A stretch of 64,000 nucleotides of DNA from an uncultured Clostridia bacterium (GCA_945871105.1 CAMBUO010000004.1:23259-87258); one strand, 5' to 3'; counted from the stretch's first letter, positions 1-10,975 are shown. Notes: a model not told the origin generated them from the sequence alone. Numbers and translations are program-made.

Positions 1-452
1 GCTATAGCTACTCTTTGTTGTTCACCACCTGATAAATTATCAGGATAATCACGAAGTTTACTCTTTAAACCTACTAATTCAATAGCTTTTAAAACTTTCG
101 GACGAATTTCACTTTTTTTAACCCCAATTGCTTCTAATGCAAAAGCAACATTTTCATAAACATTAGCTTTGGGTAATAAACGATAGTCTTGAAAAACAAT
201 TCCTAACTTTCTTCTTAATTTGTATACCTTAGAATTTCTTAATTTATTAACTCTAATACCTCCAAGAATAATTTCACCTTTAGTAGGTTTTTCCTCACGA
301 TATAGCATTTTAATTAAAGTACTTTTTCCCGAACCAGATCCACCTATAATAAAGCAAAAATCACCTTTTTCTATACTTAAATTTAAATCATATATAGCAA
401 CAACACCATTTTTATATTGTTTAGTAACTCCATTAAATTTAATGAATTCCAT
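1..452 (-). CDS. ftsE: Cell-division ABC transporter ATP-binding protein FtsE (3' part missing, runs off the window edge)
   Basis: Minus-strand translation starts MEFIKFNGVTKQYKNGVVAIYDLNLSIEKGDFCFIIGGSGSGKSTLIK (Walker A) and contains LSGGEQQRVAIA signature; FtsE-like spacing and YRLLPKANVYENVAFAL segment. Confidence 0.85.
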   Translation of the reverse strand, partial: MEFIKFNGVTKQYKNGVVAIYDLNLSIEKGDFCFIIGGSGSGKSTLIKMLYREEKPTKGEIILGGIRVNKLRNSKVYKLRRKLGIVFQDYRLLPKANVYENVAFALEAIGVKKSEIRPKVLKAIELVGLKSKLRDYPDNLSGGEQQRVAI

Positions 453-518
453 ATTTCACCGCCTAATCTTACATTATAATTATAACATGTTTTAATTAAA
501 TTTCAAAAAAATATTAAA

Positions 519-548
519 AAAACTGATCATTTTAAATCAGTTTTTTGT
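519..548. terminator. Bidirectional intrinsic terminator
   Basis: aaaaaaactgatcattttaaatcagtttttt: CTGAT/ATCAG stem flanked by A-run and T-run. Confidence 0.6.
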
Positions 549-1072
549 CCAGTTTGTAATGGTTGATTAGATATTTTTTGAGGAATTGGATTTGGTATTG
601 GTTGTGGATTGATAACATTTGGTGCTTGATTTGGCATTGGTTGTGGATTAATAACATTTGGTGCTTGATTTGGGATAGGTATTGGAGTAGTTACTTGCTT
701 AACATCATTTGGGATCGGCTTTGTAGTAACTTGACTGTTAATTGTTTGATTATTATTTATATTTGGTAGATTATTAGTAGCTACTGGGTTAGAAAAAATA
801 TGCGAATTATTCACTTGTTGGATAGGTTGAGAAGTTTGCTTGGCACTTATTTCATTAATTTGATTGATATTTTTTATTAAATCATTTTTTTCTTTCTCTT
901 CTTTTTTAGGTTGACTACTATTCAATTTAATTTCTACTTTAGCATATTTTTGTTTATATAAATATCCTATTAAAGCAAACATTAAAAAGAAACAAACAAA
1001 AGCATAAATAAAATAATGAACACTAACAATATTATCCCGAATATAGTATAAAATTATATCCATAACCCTCAC
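527..1072 (-). CDS. Single-pass membrane protein with Pro/Asn/Gln-rich low-complexity C-terminus
   Basis: ORF; N-terminal hydrophobic segment YFIYAFVCFFLMFALIGYLY followed by N/Q/P-rich tail. Confidence 0.6.
   Translation of the reverse strand: MRVMDIILYYIRDNIVSVHYFIYAFVCFFLMFALIGYLYKQKYAKVEIKLNSSQPKKEEKEKNDLIKNINQINEISAKQTSQPIQQVNNSHIFSNPVATNNLPNINNNQTINSQVTTKPIPNDVKQVTTPIPIPNQAPNVINPQPMPNQAPNVINPQPIPNPIPQKISNQPLQTGQKTDLK
599..676 (-). repeat. Tandem 39-bp (13-aa) repeat within the low-complexity protein
   Basis: Two consecutive copies of (I/M)PNQAPNVINPQP. Confidence 0.85.
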
Positions 1073-1081
1073 TCCTTTTTA

Positions 1082-2083
1082 TTAATCTTGTTTACTAAAG
1101 TATTCAGCTGTTCTTACCATTTGAGCAGAATAACCCATTTCATTATCATACCAAGCAATTATTTTAACAAGTTGTCCATCTTCTGTGTCTAAGACATCAG
1201 TTGATAATCCATCAACTACTGATCCATAATGACTAGAAATTACATCACTTGAAACAATTGGATCATAAGTTATTTTAATAGTCTCATTTTGATTTTTTTC
1301 AAATAGTTTATTAATTTCTTCAATTGTTACTTTTTTATTTAATTTTAAAACTAAATCAACAACTGATCCTGTTGAAACAGGTACACGTAAAGCTATTCCT
1401 TTCATTTTTCCTTTTAAACTTGGAATAACATTACCAATAGCACTAGCAGCACCAGTTGATGTTGGTACAATATTAGCAGCGCAAGCTCTTCCTCTTCTTG
1501 ATTCTATTCCTTTTTTATGAGCAACATCTAAAGTTACTTGATCATTGGTATAAGCATGAACGGTTGTCATATATCCAGATGATATTCCGTATTCTTTTTC
1601 AATAATATTTAAAACCGGAGCTAAACAGTTAGTCGTACAACTAGCAGCTGATATTACATCCTCATCCCCAGTTAAAGTATCATGATTAACATTATAAACA
1701 ATTGTTTTTACATCACCTTTACAAGGAGCTGAAACAATTACATGTTTAGCCCCAGCGTTAATATGTGCTAAAGCTTTTTCATAACTAGTAAAATGTCCTG
1801 TACATTCAAAAACAGTTTCAACACCAAGTTCATCCCATGGTAAATTATTAGGATCAGTTTCACTATAAACCCTTATTTTTTTACCATCTATAATAATATT
1901 TTCATCATCATAACTAATATCATCAATCTTATAATTACCATGATTAGTATCATATTTTAATAAATATGCAAGTTGTTTAGCATCTGTTAAATCATTAATT
2001 GCTACAACCTCTAAATCTGTGTTTTCCATTAAACGAAAAACTAATCTTCCTATTCTTCCAAAACCATTAATTGCTATTTTCAT
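1082..2083 (-). CDS. gap: Glyceraldehyde-3-phosphate dehydrogenase
   Basis: MKIAINGFGRIGRLVFR...SAASCTTNCLAPVL...WYDNEMGYSAQMVRT; start moved to internal ATG preceded by a purine-rich RBS. Confidence 0.97.
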   Translation of the reverse strand: MKIAINGFGRIGRLVFRLMENTDLEVVAINDLTDAKQLAYLLKYDTNHGNYKIDDISYDDENIIIDGKKIRVYSETDPNNLPWDELGVETVFECTGHFTSYEKALAHINAGAKHVIVSAPCKGDVKTIVYNVNHDTLTGDEDVISAASCTTNCLAPVLNIIEKEYGISSGYMTTVHAYTNDQVTLDVAHKKGIESRRGRACAANIVPTSTGAASAIGNVIPSLKGKMKGIALRVPVSTGSVVDLVLKLNKKVTIEEINKLFEKNQNETIKITYDPIVSSDVISSHYGSVVDGLSTDVLDTEDGQLVKIIAWYDNEMGYSAQMVRTAEYFSKQD

Positions 2084-2099
2084 CTTTTTTTCCTTTCTT

Positions 2100-3758
2100 T
2101 TATTTAAAATAACTTCCTCCAATAAATTCTCTTAAAATAGAATCATTTGGAACATGTTCACTTGGAACTGGTAAAAATATTTCTAAAAGTCTTATTAATC
2201 TTTTAGCATCTTCATAATAAGGACTATCCTTTTTAATTGTATAAAGAAGTGGTAGGGCATAAACTTTTAAAACCGGAAATTCATAAACAAAACCAGTATT
2301 AATTGTTATATCAGCTTCATCTTGATTAGGAAAAATATACTTCTCTTCTCCTAATCTAACATTATCCCATACTTCTAAAGTTTCACTAGGATCATATCCT
2401 CTTGTATAATAATCTCTTATCATACGCCTAATTAAACGATTATCCGTTGTTGAAATACGATTATCTTCATCAATATTAATTTCCGTTAAAGCTGATAAAT
2501 AAATCTTTAATTTTTTACTATTATCAATATTTTCTAAAATAGTAGGATTTAAACAATGAATACCTTCAATTAATAAAATATCTTCTTTATTTAATTTCAT
2601 TTTTTCTTTAAATTCTTTTTTACCAGTTATAAAATTAAACATTGGTAAATCAACTTCTTCACCTTTTAATAGTTTATCCATTGTTGTATTAAATAATTCA
2701 TGATCAATTGCTTCTAAACATTCAAAGTCATATTGACCAAATTCATTTTTAGGTGTATCTTCTCTTTCAACAAAGAAATCATCCATTGATATAACTTTCG
2801 GTTTTAAACCAAAACTACCTAAATACATAGCTAATTTCTTAGTAGTTGTTGTCTTTCCACTTGAAGATGGTCCAGATATAAGAATAATTTTAACTTTTTT
2901 AGAATTAGATATCTCTTTAGCTAAATTTAATAATTTATTAGTATATAAAGACTCAGTTATTTTAATTAAATCACCTATTTTACCTTCAACTATTTTATTA
3001 TTTAAATCAACTGATGTTTCTAAATTCATTAATTTACATATTTCTTTAGAATCATTAAAAACTTCAAATAACTTAGCATGATGTTTATATCTTGGTATTT
3101 CTCCTTCACTGTAAATGGTTGGATATCTTAAGATAAAGCCATCTTCATTTAAATAAGTTAATTTAAATTCATCTAAACAAGAAGTTTCACTTGGCATCAG
3201 ACTAAACATATAATTATAACTATTACCCATACGATATAAATTAACATAAGTATTAGTCATATATTCTAAAAGACCTGCTTTTTTAACATCTCCTGTTTCT
3301 TTAAAATAATTAATAGCATCATCTCTTAAAATAGTTACTTTATGAATTTTTAAATTATTTTTAACTATTTCATTCATCTTACATTCAAGATCTTGTAACA
3401 TTTCTCTTGTTAAATGACAAGTTGATTCCATATATAAACCTTTATCAGCTGAGTGTTTCGTATTCAAATAACCTTTATTACCAAATAACTCTTTAAAACA
3501 ATAATTAGTTAAATAAACCAAACCATTTAAATAAACTCGATTAGCAAACTTATCAGATAAATCAAAAAACTCAATATGACAAGTTTTATTAATCGTATCA
3601 TTTAATTCATGATATTCTCCATCTACTTTAGCAATTATTATCTTATGTAAATACATATTATCATACATCTTACTAAGTTCTAATAAAGATATTCCCTTTT
3701 TAATAGTAATTTCTTTTAAATCAACATATACTTTGATATTTTCTAGCAAACTAAACAC
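2100..3758 (-). CDS. Nucleoside (uridine) kinase with N-terminal TGS/threonyl-tRNA-synthetase-like region
   Basis: N-terminal TGS-like and HxxxH-type segment, then ISGPSSSGKTTTTKKLAMYLG P-loop and uridine-kinase-like C-terminus. Confidence 0.8.
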   Translation of the reverse strand: MFSLLENIKVYVDLKEITIKKGISLLELSKMYDNMYLHKIIIAKVDGEYHELNDTINKTCHIEFFDLSDKFANRVYLNGLVYLTNYCFKELFGNKGYLNTKHSADKGLYMESTCHLTREMLQDLECKMNEIVKNNLKIHKVTILRDDAINYFKETGDVKKAGLLEYMTNTYVNLYRMGNSYNYMFSLMPSETSCLDEFKLTYLNEDGFILRYPTIYSEGEIPRYKHHAKLFEVFNDSKEICKLMNLETSVDLNNKIVEGKIGDLIKITESLYTNKLLNLAKEISNSKKVKIILISGPSSSGKTTTTKKLAMYLGSFGLKPKVISMDDFFVEREDTPKNEFGQYDFECLEAIDHELFNTTMDKLLKGEEVDLPMFNFITGKKEFKEKMKLNKEDILLIEGIHCLNPTILENIDNSKKLKIYLSALTEINIDEDNRISTTDNRLIRRMIRDYYTRGYDPSETLEVWDNVRLGEEKYIFPNQDEADITINTGFVYEFPVLKVYALPLLYTIKKDSPYYEDAKRLIRLLEIFLPVPSEHVPNDSILREFIGGSYFK

Positions 3759-3880
3759 CTCTCTATTCTGATTAAATTATAACATAAAGTTTGCTATTTG
3801 TATTTATTTTTATTATTTTTAAGTCTAATAAATGTAAAATATTATAAAAAATGCTATAATAATTTATAGTAGGAGAAATT

Positions 3881-4978
3881 ATGAAAATAAAAAAAGAAAC
3901 AAATACTTTAAAAAATCTTTATGATCGAAAGAAAAATATTTTTACCTTAATATCCTTCATTATGTCAATTATCATTATTTATGGACATTCCTATGTATTA
4001 TACTTTGGAGCTAATACTTTAAAAATAGATATTTTTTCATACTTATTAAAATATCCTATAGGTGAAATAGTTGTTGATATTTTTTTAATTTATTCAGGAT
4101 TTAATATCATAAGTAGTCTTCTAAGAAGTGATTCTTATATAAAATTTTTCTTAAAAAGGATTCTTAAAATAATACCTGAATTACTAATTAGTTTATTAGT
4201 TGCTGCATTTATTATTACACCTATAGTCTTAAAAATTCCTTTTTTAACTTATTTAAAAACTCCTAGTTATTATTTTAAATATATATTTGATAATATTATT
4301 TTAATAAAACCAACTATCTATTCTATTTCTAATGTTTTTAATAATTTACCTTATCCAAATGTTTTAAATGGTTCTATTTGGACTATTAAACATATATTTG
4401 CTTGTTATTTAATAATTGCCTTTTTAAAAAAAATAAAATTTTTAGATAAAAGAAAAAATATCTTAATATTAACTATTATCTTTTTAATTACTAATATTTT
4501 TATTAATACAGGTATATTAAATTCCTATTTAAATATTATTAGTACTAAATTATCTTTTATAGGTATTTTAGGAGAATTTACATGGTTTATTAGATTACTA
4601 TACTTTTTCTTAACTGGAGTTTGCTTAAATTTATATCAAGATAAAATTAAAGTTAACATTTATATAATTATTAGTATTCTATTAATGTTAACATTAGCAA
4701 GATTTAGTAATTTAACTTCTTATAGTCTTCTTTTATTTCTACCTTATTTAAGTATTATTTTAGGATCAATTAAACTTAATTTAAAACAAATCGATATTTC
4801 TTATACAATCTATGTCTTTGGTTTTTTAATTCAACAATTTATAATGTTTCTATTTCCAAAAATAAATTTCTTTCTTTTTAATATATTAGCTATTTTCATA
4901 ACTATACTTATAAGTTATATAAATTATTTATTAATAGATAAATCAATTATAAAACTTAGAAAAAAATTAAACTTATAA
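3881..4978 (+). CDS. Acyltransferase-3-like multi-TM membrane protein
   Basis: About 10 hydrophobic helices, N-terminal GHSYVLYFGA and LNGSIWTIKHIFACYLI motifs typical of acyltransferase-3 proteins. Confidence 0.65.
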   Translation: MKIKKETNTLKNLYDRKKNIFTLISFIMSIIIIYGHSYVLYFGANTLKIDIFSYLLKYPIGEIVVDIFLIYSGFNIISSLLRSDSYIKFFLKRILKIIPELLISLLVAAFIITPIVLKIPFLTYLKTPSYYFKYIFDNIILIKPTIYSISNVFNNLPYPNVLNGSIWTIKHIFACYLIIAFLKKIKFLDKRKNILILTIIFLITNIFINTGILNSYLNIISTKLSFIGILGEFTWFIRLLYFFLTGVCLNLYQDKIKVNIYIIISILLMLTLARFSNLTSYSLLLFLPYLSIILGSIKLNLKQIDISYTIYVFGFLIQQFIMFLFPKINFFLFNILAIFITILISYINYLLIDKSIIKLRKKLNL

Positions 4979-5026
4979 GTATAATTTTTTTTATTTTACA
5001 TACTTTAAAATAGAGAAAGGAATATT

Positions 5027-5608
5027 ATGAATTTAATCCCTGTAATTGTAGATAAAGAAAATAGTGGTGAACGTAGTTATGATATTTTTTCAAGACTTTT
5101 AAAAGATAGAATTATATTATTATCAGGTGAAATAGATGATAATTTAGCTAATATTATTGTTAGTGAACTTTTATATTTAGATTCTTTAAATCATGATGAT
5201 ATTAGCTTATATATTAATTCTCCGGGTGGATCAATTACTTCAGGCATGGCTATTATGGATACTATGAACTTTATTAAAAGTGATGTTTCTACTATTTGTT
5301 TAGGTATGGCGGCATCTATGGGAGCTTTTCTTCTTTCGTGTGGTGCTAAGGGGAAAAGATATATTTTACCAAATGCTGAAGTTATGATTCATCAACCCTT
5401 AGGTGGTGTTGAAGGTCAAGCAACAGAGATTAAAATTGTTGCTGAAAGAATCTTAAAATTAAAAGAAAAATTAAATAAAATTCTAGCTGAAAATACAGGT
5501 AAAGATTTAAAAACTATTACCAATGATACTGAAAGAGATTATTTTTTAGATAGTAAAGAAGCTTTAAAATATGGAATAGTTGATAAAATATTAAAAAAAG
5601 GTGATTAA
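5027..5608 (+). CDS. clpP: ATP-dependent Clp protease proteolytic subunit
   Basis: [36 protein letters not shown]...[20 protein letters not shown]...MIHQPLGG. Confidence 0.97.
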   Translation: MNLIPVIVDKENSGERSYDIFSRLLKDRIILLSGEIDDNLANIIVSELLYLDSLNHDDISLYINSPGGSITSGMAIMDTMNFIKSDVSTICLGMAASMGAFLLSCGAKGKRYILPNAEVMIHQPLGGVEGQATEIKIVAERILKLKEKLNKILAENTGKDLKTITNDTERDYFLDSKEALKYGIVDKILKKGD

Positions 5609-5624
5609 GGCACCTTTTTTTTAA
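5592..5624. terminator. Bidirectional terminator between convergent clpP and the 515-aa ORF
   Basis: aaaaaaaGGTGattaaggCACCttttttt. Confidence 0.7.
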
Positions 5625-7152
5625 TTTTAATTCCTGGAATATTTGTTTCATCATGAAACTTATATATATTACTAGCAAATAATTCTTCTATTTCTCTTTT
5701 AGTAATTTCTTTTAAAATAGGAAAATCATAAACAAAATATAAATTATCACTATATTCAATATTTTTAGTATTAAATACTATGATAATAATAGGTTTTGGA
5801 CTTTCTAAATCATTTTCTATTTTTTGAATTGTTACTAATTTACAAATTTGATCATTACCTAATACTAACCATTTCATACGATAAAAATAAGCTAAAGCAT
5901 CAATTATTTCTAACTTTAAATTTTTAATTTTATTCATAATTAAACTTAACTTTTCATAAATATCAATTGGATAATAATCCGGTTCTTCTTTATCATATAT
6001 CATTACATAACATTTTTTTAAATGTTTTAAAAATTTTGTTTTCGTTTGAATATTTTTATTTAAACAAGTAAATCCATCAATATTAGCATTTATCTTAACA
6101 CTAGTTAAATCACTTTCAAAAACTGATAAAACAGCATCAACTTTAATTATATATTCTTTATAACGAAAAGTTAAATAACTGTGATTTCTACCATATTCAT
6201 TTCCTCTTTGATGAATTTTGTAATTAATACCAAATTTTCTTAAAATATATGCAAATATACAAGTAAATTCATAACAAACTATTCTATTATTAGTTAATGA
6301 TATAGTTGGTAAATTATTTATATCTGAATGCTTTGAAGCTGATTTACCTAATTTATTAGTAAGATAACTTGGATCATATGTAAACATTCTACACATTTTA
6401 ATATAAACACTCATTAAAAATTCTAAAAGATTAATTCCTTCTTCATAATCACTTAATAATTCATTTTCTAAATTAGAATTTAAAACGACAACATCTTTAT
6501 AATTATCATCTATATTCAAATATGTATTAATACTTTCATAATCTATATATTCCATATTTTTAATTTTTTTTATTCTCGAAATAATTGAAGCTGGAAATAA
6601 ATATTTTTCTAATATTTTCCCTTCTTCTAAATATTTTATTAAGCCATAAAAAAAATATCTTTTTTTAATAGAATAAACAGAAGTTTTTAAATAAATAATT
6701 TCTTTAAACTTTTTATCATCTAAAAACAAAATATCAAAATAATTACTAATAGGAATAGAAAAATTTTTATAATCTGCTTGAAATACATGAATTTGATTAG
6801 CAAAAGAAAAATTTTCAATGGAAATCAAATTATATATATAATTAATTTTATTTTTATTCTTTCTATTTAAAACAATTATACCTTGATTAATTAATTTTAA
6901 AATAGCTTTAACAATAATAACTTTATTATATATAAGATGATTAGGATTTTGATTAGAAAGATAAAAATCTATATTTGTTTCTTCATTATTTTTTAAACAT
7001 TTAACAAATTGTCTAAAACATTCATTATTTTCTAAAACAGTTAAAATCAAATCAATATTTATCGTAATTCTATTATTAGAAAAATCTTCTAAACTAATAG
7101 TTTTTTTAGAAAAATTAACTAATTTATTATTTAAATTTATACAATTGGTCAT
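5605..7152 (-). CDS. Uncharacterised 515-aa protein with possible transglutaminase-like domain
   Basis: Segment [52 protein letters not shown] gives a Cys...His...Asp order resembling the transglutaminase-like fold. Confidence 0.5.
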   Translation of the reverse strand: MTNCINLNNKLVNFSKKTISLEDFSNNRITINIDLILTVLENNECFRQFVKCLKNNEETNIDFYLSNQNPNHLIYNKVIIVKAILKLINQGIIVLNRKNKNKINYIYNLISIENFSFANQIHVFQADYKNFSIPISNYFDILFLDDKKFKEIIYLKTSVYSIKKRYFFYGLIKYLEEGKILEKYLFPASIISRIKKIKNMEYIDYESINTYLNIDDNYKDVVVLNSNLENELLSDYEEGINLLEFLMSVYIKMCRMFTYDPSYLTNKLGKSASKHSDINNLPTISLTNNRIVCYEFTCIFAYILRKFGINYKIHQRGNEYGRNHSYLTFRYKEYIIKVDAVLSVFESDLTSVKINANIDGFTCLNKNIQTKTKFLKHLKKCYVMIYDKEEPDYYPIDIYEKLSLIMNKIKNLKLEIIDALAYFYRMKWLVLGNDQICKLVTIQKIENDLESPKPIIIIVFNTKNIEYSDNLYFVYDFPILKEITKREIEELFASNIYKFHDETNIPGIKIKKKVP

Positions 7153-7261
7153 AATTCACCCCAAATAATGCTTGCTATTATAACATATTTACTTAATAAT
7201 ATCTACAATTATAGTTAATTTTTTACTTACAAAAAAATTTTTAAAATGCTATAATTAAAAT

Positions 7262-7312
7262 GAAACGTGTAGCTATAAATGGCGTAAGTCCTGTTTATAG
7301 CTATTTTTTTAG
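7262..7312 (+). promoter_or_regulatory. Leader hairpin / putative attenuator upstream of CarD-like gene
   Basis: TAGCTATAAA (7270-7279) and TTTATAGCTA (7294-7303) perfect 10-bp arms followed by T7, immediately before AGGAGG; TATAAT at 7250-7255. Confidence 0.6.
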
Positions 7313-7321
7313 GAGGAAATT

Positions 7322-7819
7322 ATGTTTAAATTAAATGATTATCTAGTTTATCAAAAAAATATATATCAAATAATAGGTATTAAATATAAATATTTAAATA
7401 ATCAAGATTACTATATTTTAAATTCTGTTATTGATCCATCTTTAACTATAAAATTACCTTGTAATAATAATTCAATAAGACATATTATTAATAAAGATGA
7501 AGTAAAGGAAATTATTAAAAAAATACCCAAAATAGGTATTATAAAACTAGATGATAAATTACTAGAAATAGAATATAAAAAATTATTAAATGGTTCTTTA
7601 GAAGATTTAATTAAAATTATTAAAACAACATATTTAAAGAATAAAGAAAGATTAGATGCTAAAAAGAAAATAAGTGATAAAGATAAAACTTATTTTGATA
7701 AAGCTGAATTACTTCTATATACAGAATGTGGATTAGCTTTAAATATGAATTTTGAAGATACTAAAAATTATATTATTAAACAAATAGAAATACAAAATAG
7801 TAAAAAAGAAATTAAATAA
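7322..7819 (+). CDS. CarD-like transcriptional regulator (CarD_CdnL_TRCF type N-terminus)
   Basis: MFKLNDYLVYQKNIYQIIGIKYKYLNNQDYYILNSV...IKLPCNN and C-terminal AELLLYTECGLALNMNFED typical of short CarD family proteins. Confidence 0.7.
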   Translation: MFKLNDYLVYQKNIYQIIGIKYKYLNNQDYYILNSVIDPSLTIKLPCNNNSIRHIINKDEVKEIIKKIPKIGIIKLDDKLLEIEYKKLLNGSLEDLIKIIKTTYLKNKERLDAKKKISDKDKTYFDKAELLLYTECGLALNMNFEDTKNYIIKQIEIQNSKKEIK

Positions 7820-7822
7820 TAA

Positions 7823-8752
7823 TCATTCAGAATTTCTTAAATTGTTTGCTATTTCTTTTAATTTACGAAAACGATGATTTAAACCTGATTTAGTAATCAT
7901 TTTATTGGTTTCTAAAGACATAATTTCACTTAATTCTTGTAAAGAAGATTCAGGGTATTTTAATCTATAAGTAATAGCTTCTTCTAGTTTATTATCTAGA
8001 GCATCGATTCCTAGTTTATCTATAATTAAATTAATATCTTCTATTTGTTTTGATGATGTTAAAATACTTTTTTCAATATTAGCTTGTTCACAATTATTAA
8101 GACGATTAGTCATATTTTTATGATCACGATAAATTCTAATATCTTCATAATACATAACTGCTTGACTAGCATTAATAATTCTTAAAAAATCACCTATCTT
8201 TTCAGCTTCTTTTATATATACCATATATCCTTTATCACGATTAATAATTTTACTATTTAAATAAAACTCGTTTAATAAATTAGAAATAAATTTAGCTTCT
8301 TCTAAATAATCAATAAAAAATTCCAAGTGATACATCGAAGTTTTAGGATCATTAATACTACCTGTTCTTAAAAATACTCCTTTTAAATAAGCTCTTTTTT
8401 CATCTTCACATTCTGTTATATAAGATTCTGGAATATCTAAATAATTATTGTTTTGATCTAATAAAGCTAAATCTTGAAAAATAACATTTTCTTTTTCAGG
8501 AATAATTAAAGTATATAAACGATTTTTACTAAATTTAGTTTTTTTATACTCAGTTTTAATATTTATATTATATAATTCTTTAAAAAGAGTATAGATATGT
8601 TTACAAACAGTTGAATTTTCAGTTACTAAATCTAAAGTATTATTATTTCTATTATAAGAATTACGAAGAATAGCCGATAATTCAGCTTGATTTGCTGTTT
8701 GATTACTTATTTCTTGACTAATTTCATTTTTAACATTAGTAGTAAAAGACAT
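7823..8752 (-). CDS. whiA: DNA-binding protein WhiA (LAGLIDADG-like, HTH)
   Basis: MSFTTNVKNEISQEI...ELSAILR...LKYPESSLQELSEIMSLE...ITKSGLNHRFRKLKEIA. Confidence 0.95.
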   Translation of the reverse strand: MSFTTNVKNEISQEISNQTANQAELSAILRNSYNRNNNTLDLVTENSTVCKHIYTLFKELYNINIKTEYKKTKFSKNRLYTLIIPEKENVIFQDLALLDQNNNYLDIPESYITECEDEKRAYLKGVFLRTGSINDPKTSMYHLEFFIDYLEEAKFISNLLNEFYLNSKIINRDKGYMVYIKEAEKIGDFLRIINASQAVMYYEDIRIYRDHKNMTNRLNNCEQANIEKSILTSSKQIEDINLIIDKLGIDALDNKLEEAITYRLKYPESSLQELSEIMSLETNKMITKSGLNHRFRKLKEIANNLRNSE

Positions 8753-8760
8753 TGTATCAC

Positions 8761-9666
8761 CTACTTTTTATTTAAATTTTTAATAATATTTGTAGCTGCT
8801 ATCATTCCTTCACTAGCAGCATTTACTAATTGATATAAATCTTTCTTAATAACATCTCCAACAGCATAAATAGTTTCAATATTAGTTTGCATATTATTAT
8901 CTACTTTAATATAATTTTTATCAAGTTCTAATTTTAAATTACCAAAGATATTAGGTGTGCTTCCAATATAGACAAATACTCCTGATACAGGTAATTCTTT
9001 TATTTTTTGATCTTGTTCATAAGTAATACCTGTTAAATAATTATTATCTTTTTCTAAAGATTTAATAAAACTATGATATAAAACTTGAATATTATTCTTT
9101 TTTTCTATTTCTTTAACTATGTCTTCTTTACATTTAAAATAATCATATTTATTAATAATTGTTACACGAGAACAAATATTAGCAAGATATAAAGCTTCTT
9201 TTAAAGCGGATTCTCCAGCACCTATAACTGCAACTTCTTTATCTTTATAAAAATTAGCATCACATAAAGCACAGTAACTAATTCCTTTGCCAACAAGTTC
9301 ATCTTCATGTTCTAAATTCAATTTACGAGGTTCTTTACCCGTTGCTAAGATTAAATATTTACATGATAGTTCTTGATCTTTTAAAATAACTTTATTACTA
9401 TTTTTTAAATGTTTAATATTTAAAACTGTATCAAGTAAAATTTCTACATTCATGCTTTTTACTTGACTATAAAGATTATAAGCAAGATCTGGTCCACTTA
9501 TACCTGGTAAACCGGGATAATTTTTAATTGTACTTATTTTATTTAATATTCCCCCTGGAGCACTTTTTTCAATTAATAAAACATCTTTATTAGCTTGTTT
9601 CAAATAAATTGCAGCTGTTATTCCTGCTATTCCTCCACCTATTATTATACAATCATATTTTTTCAT
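8761..9666 (-). CDS. trxB: Thioredoxin reductase
   Basis: MKKYDCIIIGGGIAGITAAIYLK...YCALCDANFYKDKEVAVIGAGESAL...AVGDV; CxxC present. Confidence 0.93.
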   Translation of the reverse strand: MKKYDCIIIGGGIAGITAAIYLKQANKDVLLIEKSAPGGILNKISTIKNYPGLPGISGPDLAYNLYSQVKSMNVEILLDTVLNIKHLKNSNKVILKDQELSCKYLILATGKEPRKLNLEHEDELVGKGISYCALCDANFYKDKEVAVIGAGESALKEALYLANICSRVTIINKYDYFKCKEDIVKEIEKKNNIQVLYHSFIKSLEKDNNYLTGITYEQDQKIKELPVSGVFVYIGSTPNIFGNLKLELDKNYIKVDNNMQTNIETIYAVGDVIKKDLYQLVNAASEGMIAATNIIKNLNKK

Positions 9667-9667
9667 T

Positions 9668-10465
9668 TTAATTTCCTTTCTCATTGTAATTACTAGCTTT
9701 TTTAAACGAAATAATAAAAATAATTATTCCCGTAATTAACAAAATAATTGATATAACTTGAGCCATTTTTAAAGAACCTAACATTAAACTATCTGTTCGC
9801 ATTGATTCAATAAAAAATCTTACTATCGAATACCATATTAAGTAGATAGAAAATAGCATACCTGTTTTTAATTTTTTATTTTTTCTAACTACTAATAATA
9901 TAACTAATCCTATTAAATTTAAAATTGATTCATAGAAGAAAGTAGGATGATAATAAACTCCATCTATATACATACCATTTATAATAAATTCAGGTAAATG
10001 TAATTTTTCTAAAAATAATCTTGTTGTTACTCCTCCGTGCGCTTCTGAGTTAAAAAAATTCCCCCAACGACCAATTATTTGTCCAAGAATAAGTCCAAAG
10101 GTACAAGTATCAATATATTTAATAACTTCTTCGATCTTTTTTTGATGTTTAAAACTATAAATAAAAATAGTTATTAATCCTGCAACAATAGCTCCATGAA
10201 TAGCAAGTCCACCATTCCAAACGGCTAATATTTCATAAGGATTAGCAAGATAATAATCTAAATTAAATAAGACATAATAAAGTCTTGCTCCTAGAAAGCC
10301 AAAAAGAATAACATAAAAAAGCATATTAAAAAAGTATTCTTTATCTAATTTTAATCTTTTTATTTCGAAATAAGTTAAAATAGAACCTAAAGCTACACCT
10401 AAAAACATTGTAATTGAATACCAATATATTTGAATAAATCCTAAATCAATAGCTACTCGATTCAT
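9668..10465 (-). CDS. lgt: Prolipoprotein diacylglyceryl transferase
   Basis: GGLAIHGAIVAG, GRWGNFFNSEAHG, HPTFFYES motifs. Confidence 0.96.
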   Translation of the reverse strand: MNRVAIDLGFIQIYWYSITMFLGVALGSILTYFEIKRLKLDKEYFFNMLFYVILFGFLGARLYYVLFNLDYYLANPYEILAVWNGGLAIHGAIVAGLITIFIYSFKHQKKIEEVIKYIDTCTFGLILGQIIGRWGNFFNSEAHGGVTTRLFLEKLHLPEFIINGMYIDGVYYHPTFFYESILNLIGLVILLVVRKNKKLKTGMLFSIYLIWYSIVRFFIESMRTDSLMLGSLKMAQVISIILLITGIIIFIISFKKASNYNEKGN

Positions 10466-10535
10466 AAAATCACCAATATTAGTATATAGTTTTTTAAGGT
10501 TAATTACAATAAAAAAAGTAGTATTTAACTACTCT

Positions 10536-10877
10536 TTACATTGTTTTATTACTATATAAATTTTTAAATTCTTCAATACTATTTATTGTATAATCATATA
10601 GTTTTTTCTTAATAAAATAAATTTTTGTTTCATCAAGTTCCATAGGATTCTTTACTAATAATATTAAATTAGCAATATTAAGTTCATCTACCAAAGAACT
10701 ATTTATTTCAATATTTTCTAAAGAATCAATATTTTCTATATAGTTATTAATTATTTTTTGTAATTCTAATCCTTTATCAAAAAATTCTCCAAATATAATA
10801 GTTCCAAGTTCTAATAGTTTAATTAAATTATTAAATTTCAAAACTTTTACTAATGATGATTCATCAAAATTTTTCAT
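10536..10877 (-). CDS. Hypothetical small helical protein
   Basis: 113-aa ORF with upstream GGGGGG-like RBS (ccccccta on plus strand); no recognised motif. Confidence 0.5.
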   Translation of the reverse strand: MKNFDESSLVKVLKFNNLIKLLELGTIIFGEFFDKGLELQKIINNYIENIDSLENIEINSSLVDELNIANLILLVKNPMELDETKIYFIKKKLYDYTINSIEEFKNLYSNKTM

Positions 10878-10975
10878 AATACCCCCCTAAAAAATAATTT
10901 TCATGACTTATTATAACAAATATGACATTTTAGTCAAGTACATATGACAATTCTTTAAAAAAATAATATAATTAA

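Noticed and set aside
220-495. Plus-strand 91-aa ORF
   Set aside because: Antisense to ftsE, whose minus-strand translation has Walker A and signature motifs.
563-769. Plus-strand W-rich 68-aa ORF
   Set aside because: Antisense shadow of the P/N/Q-rich repeat protein.
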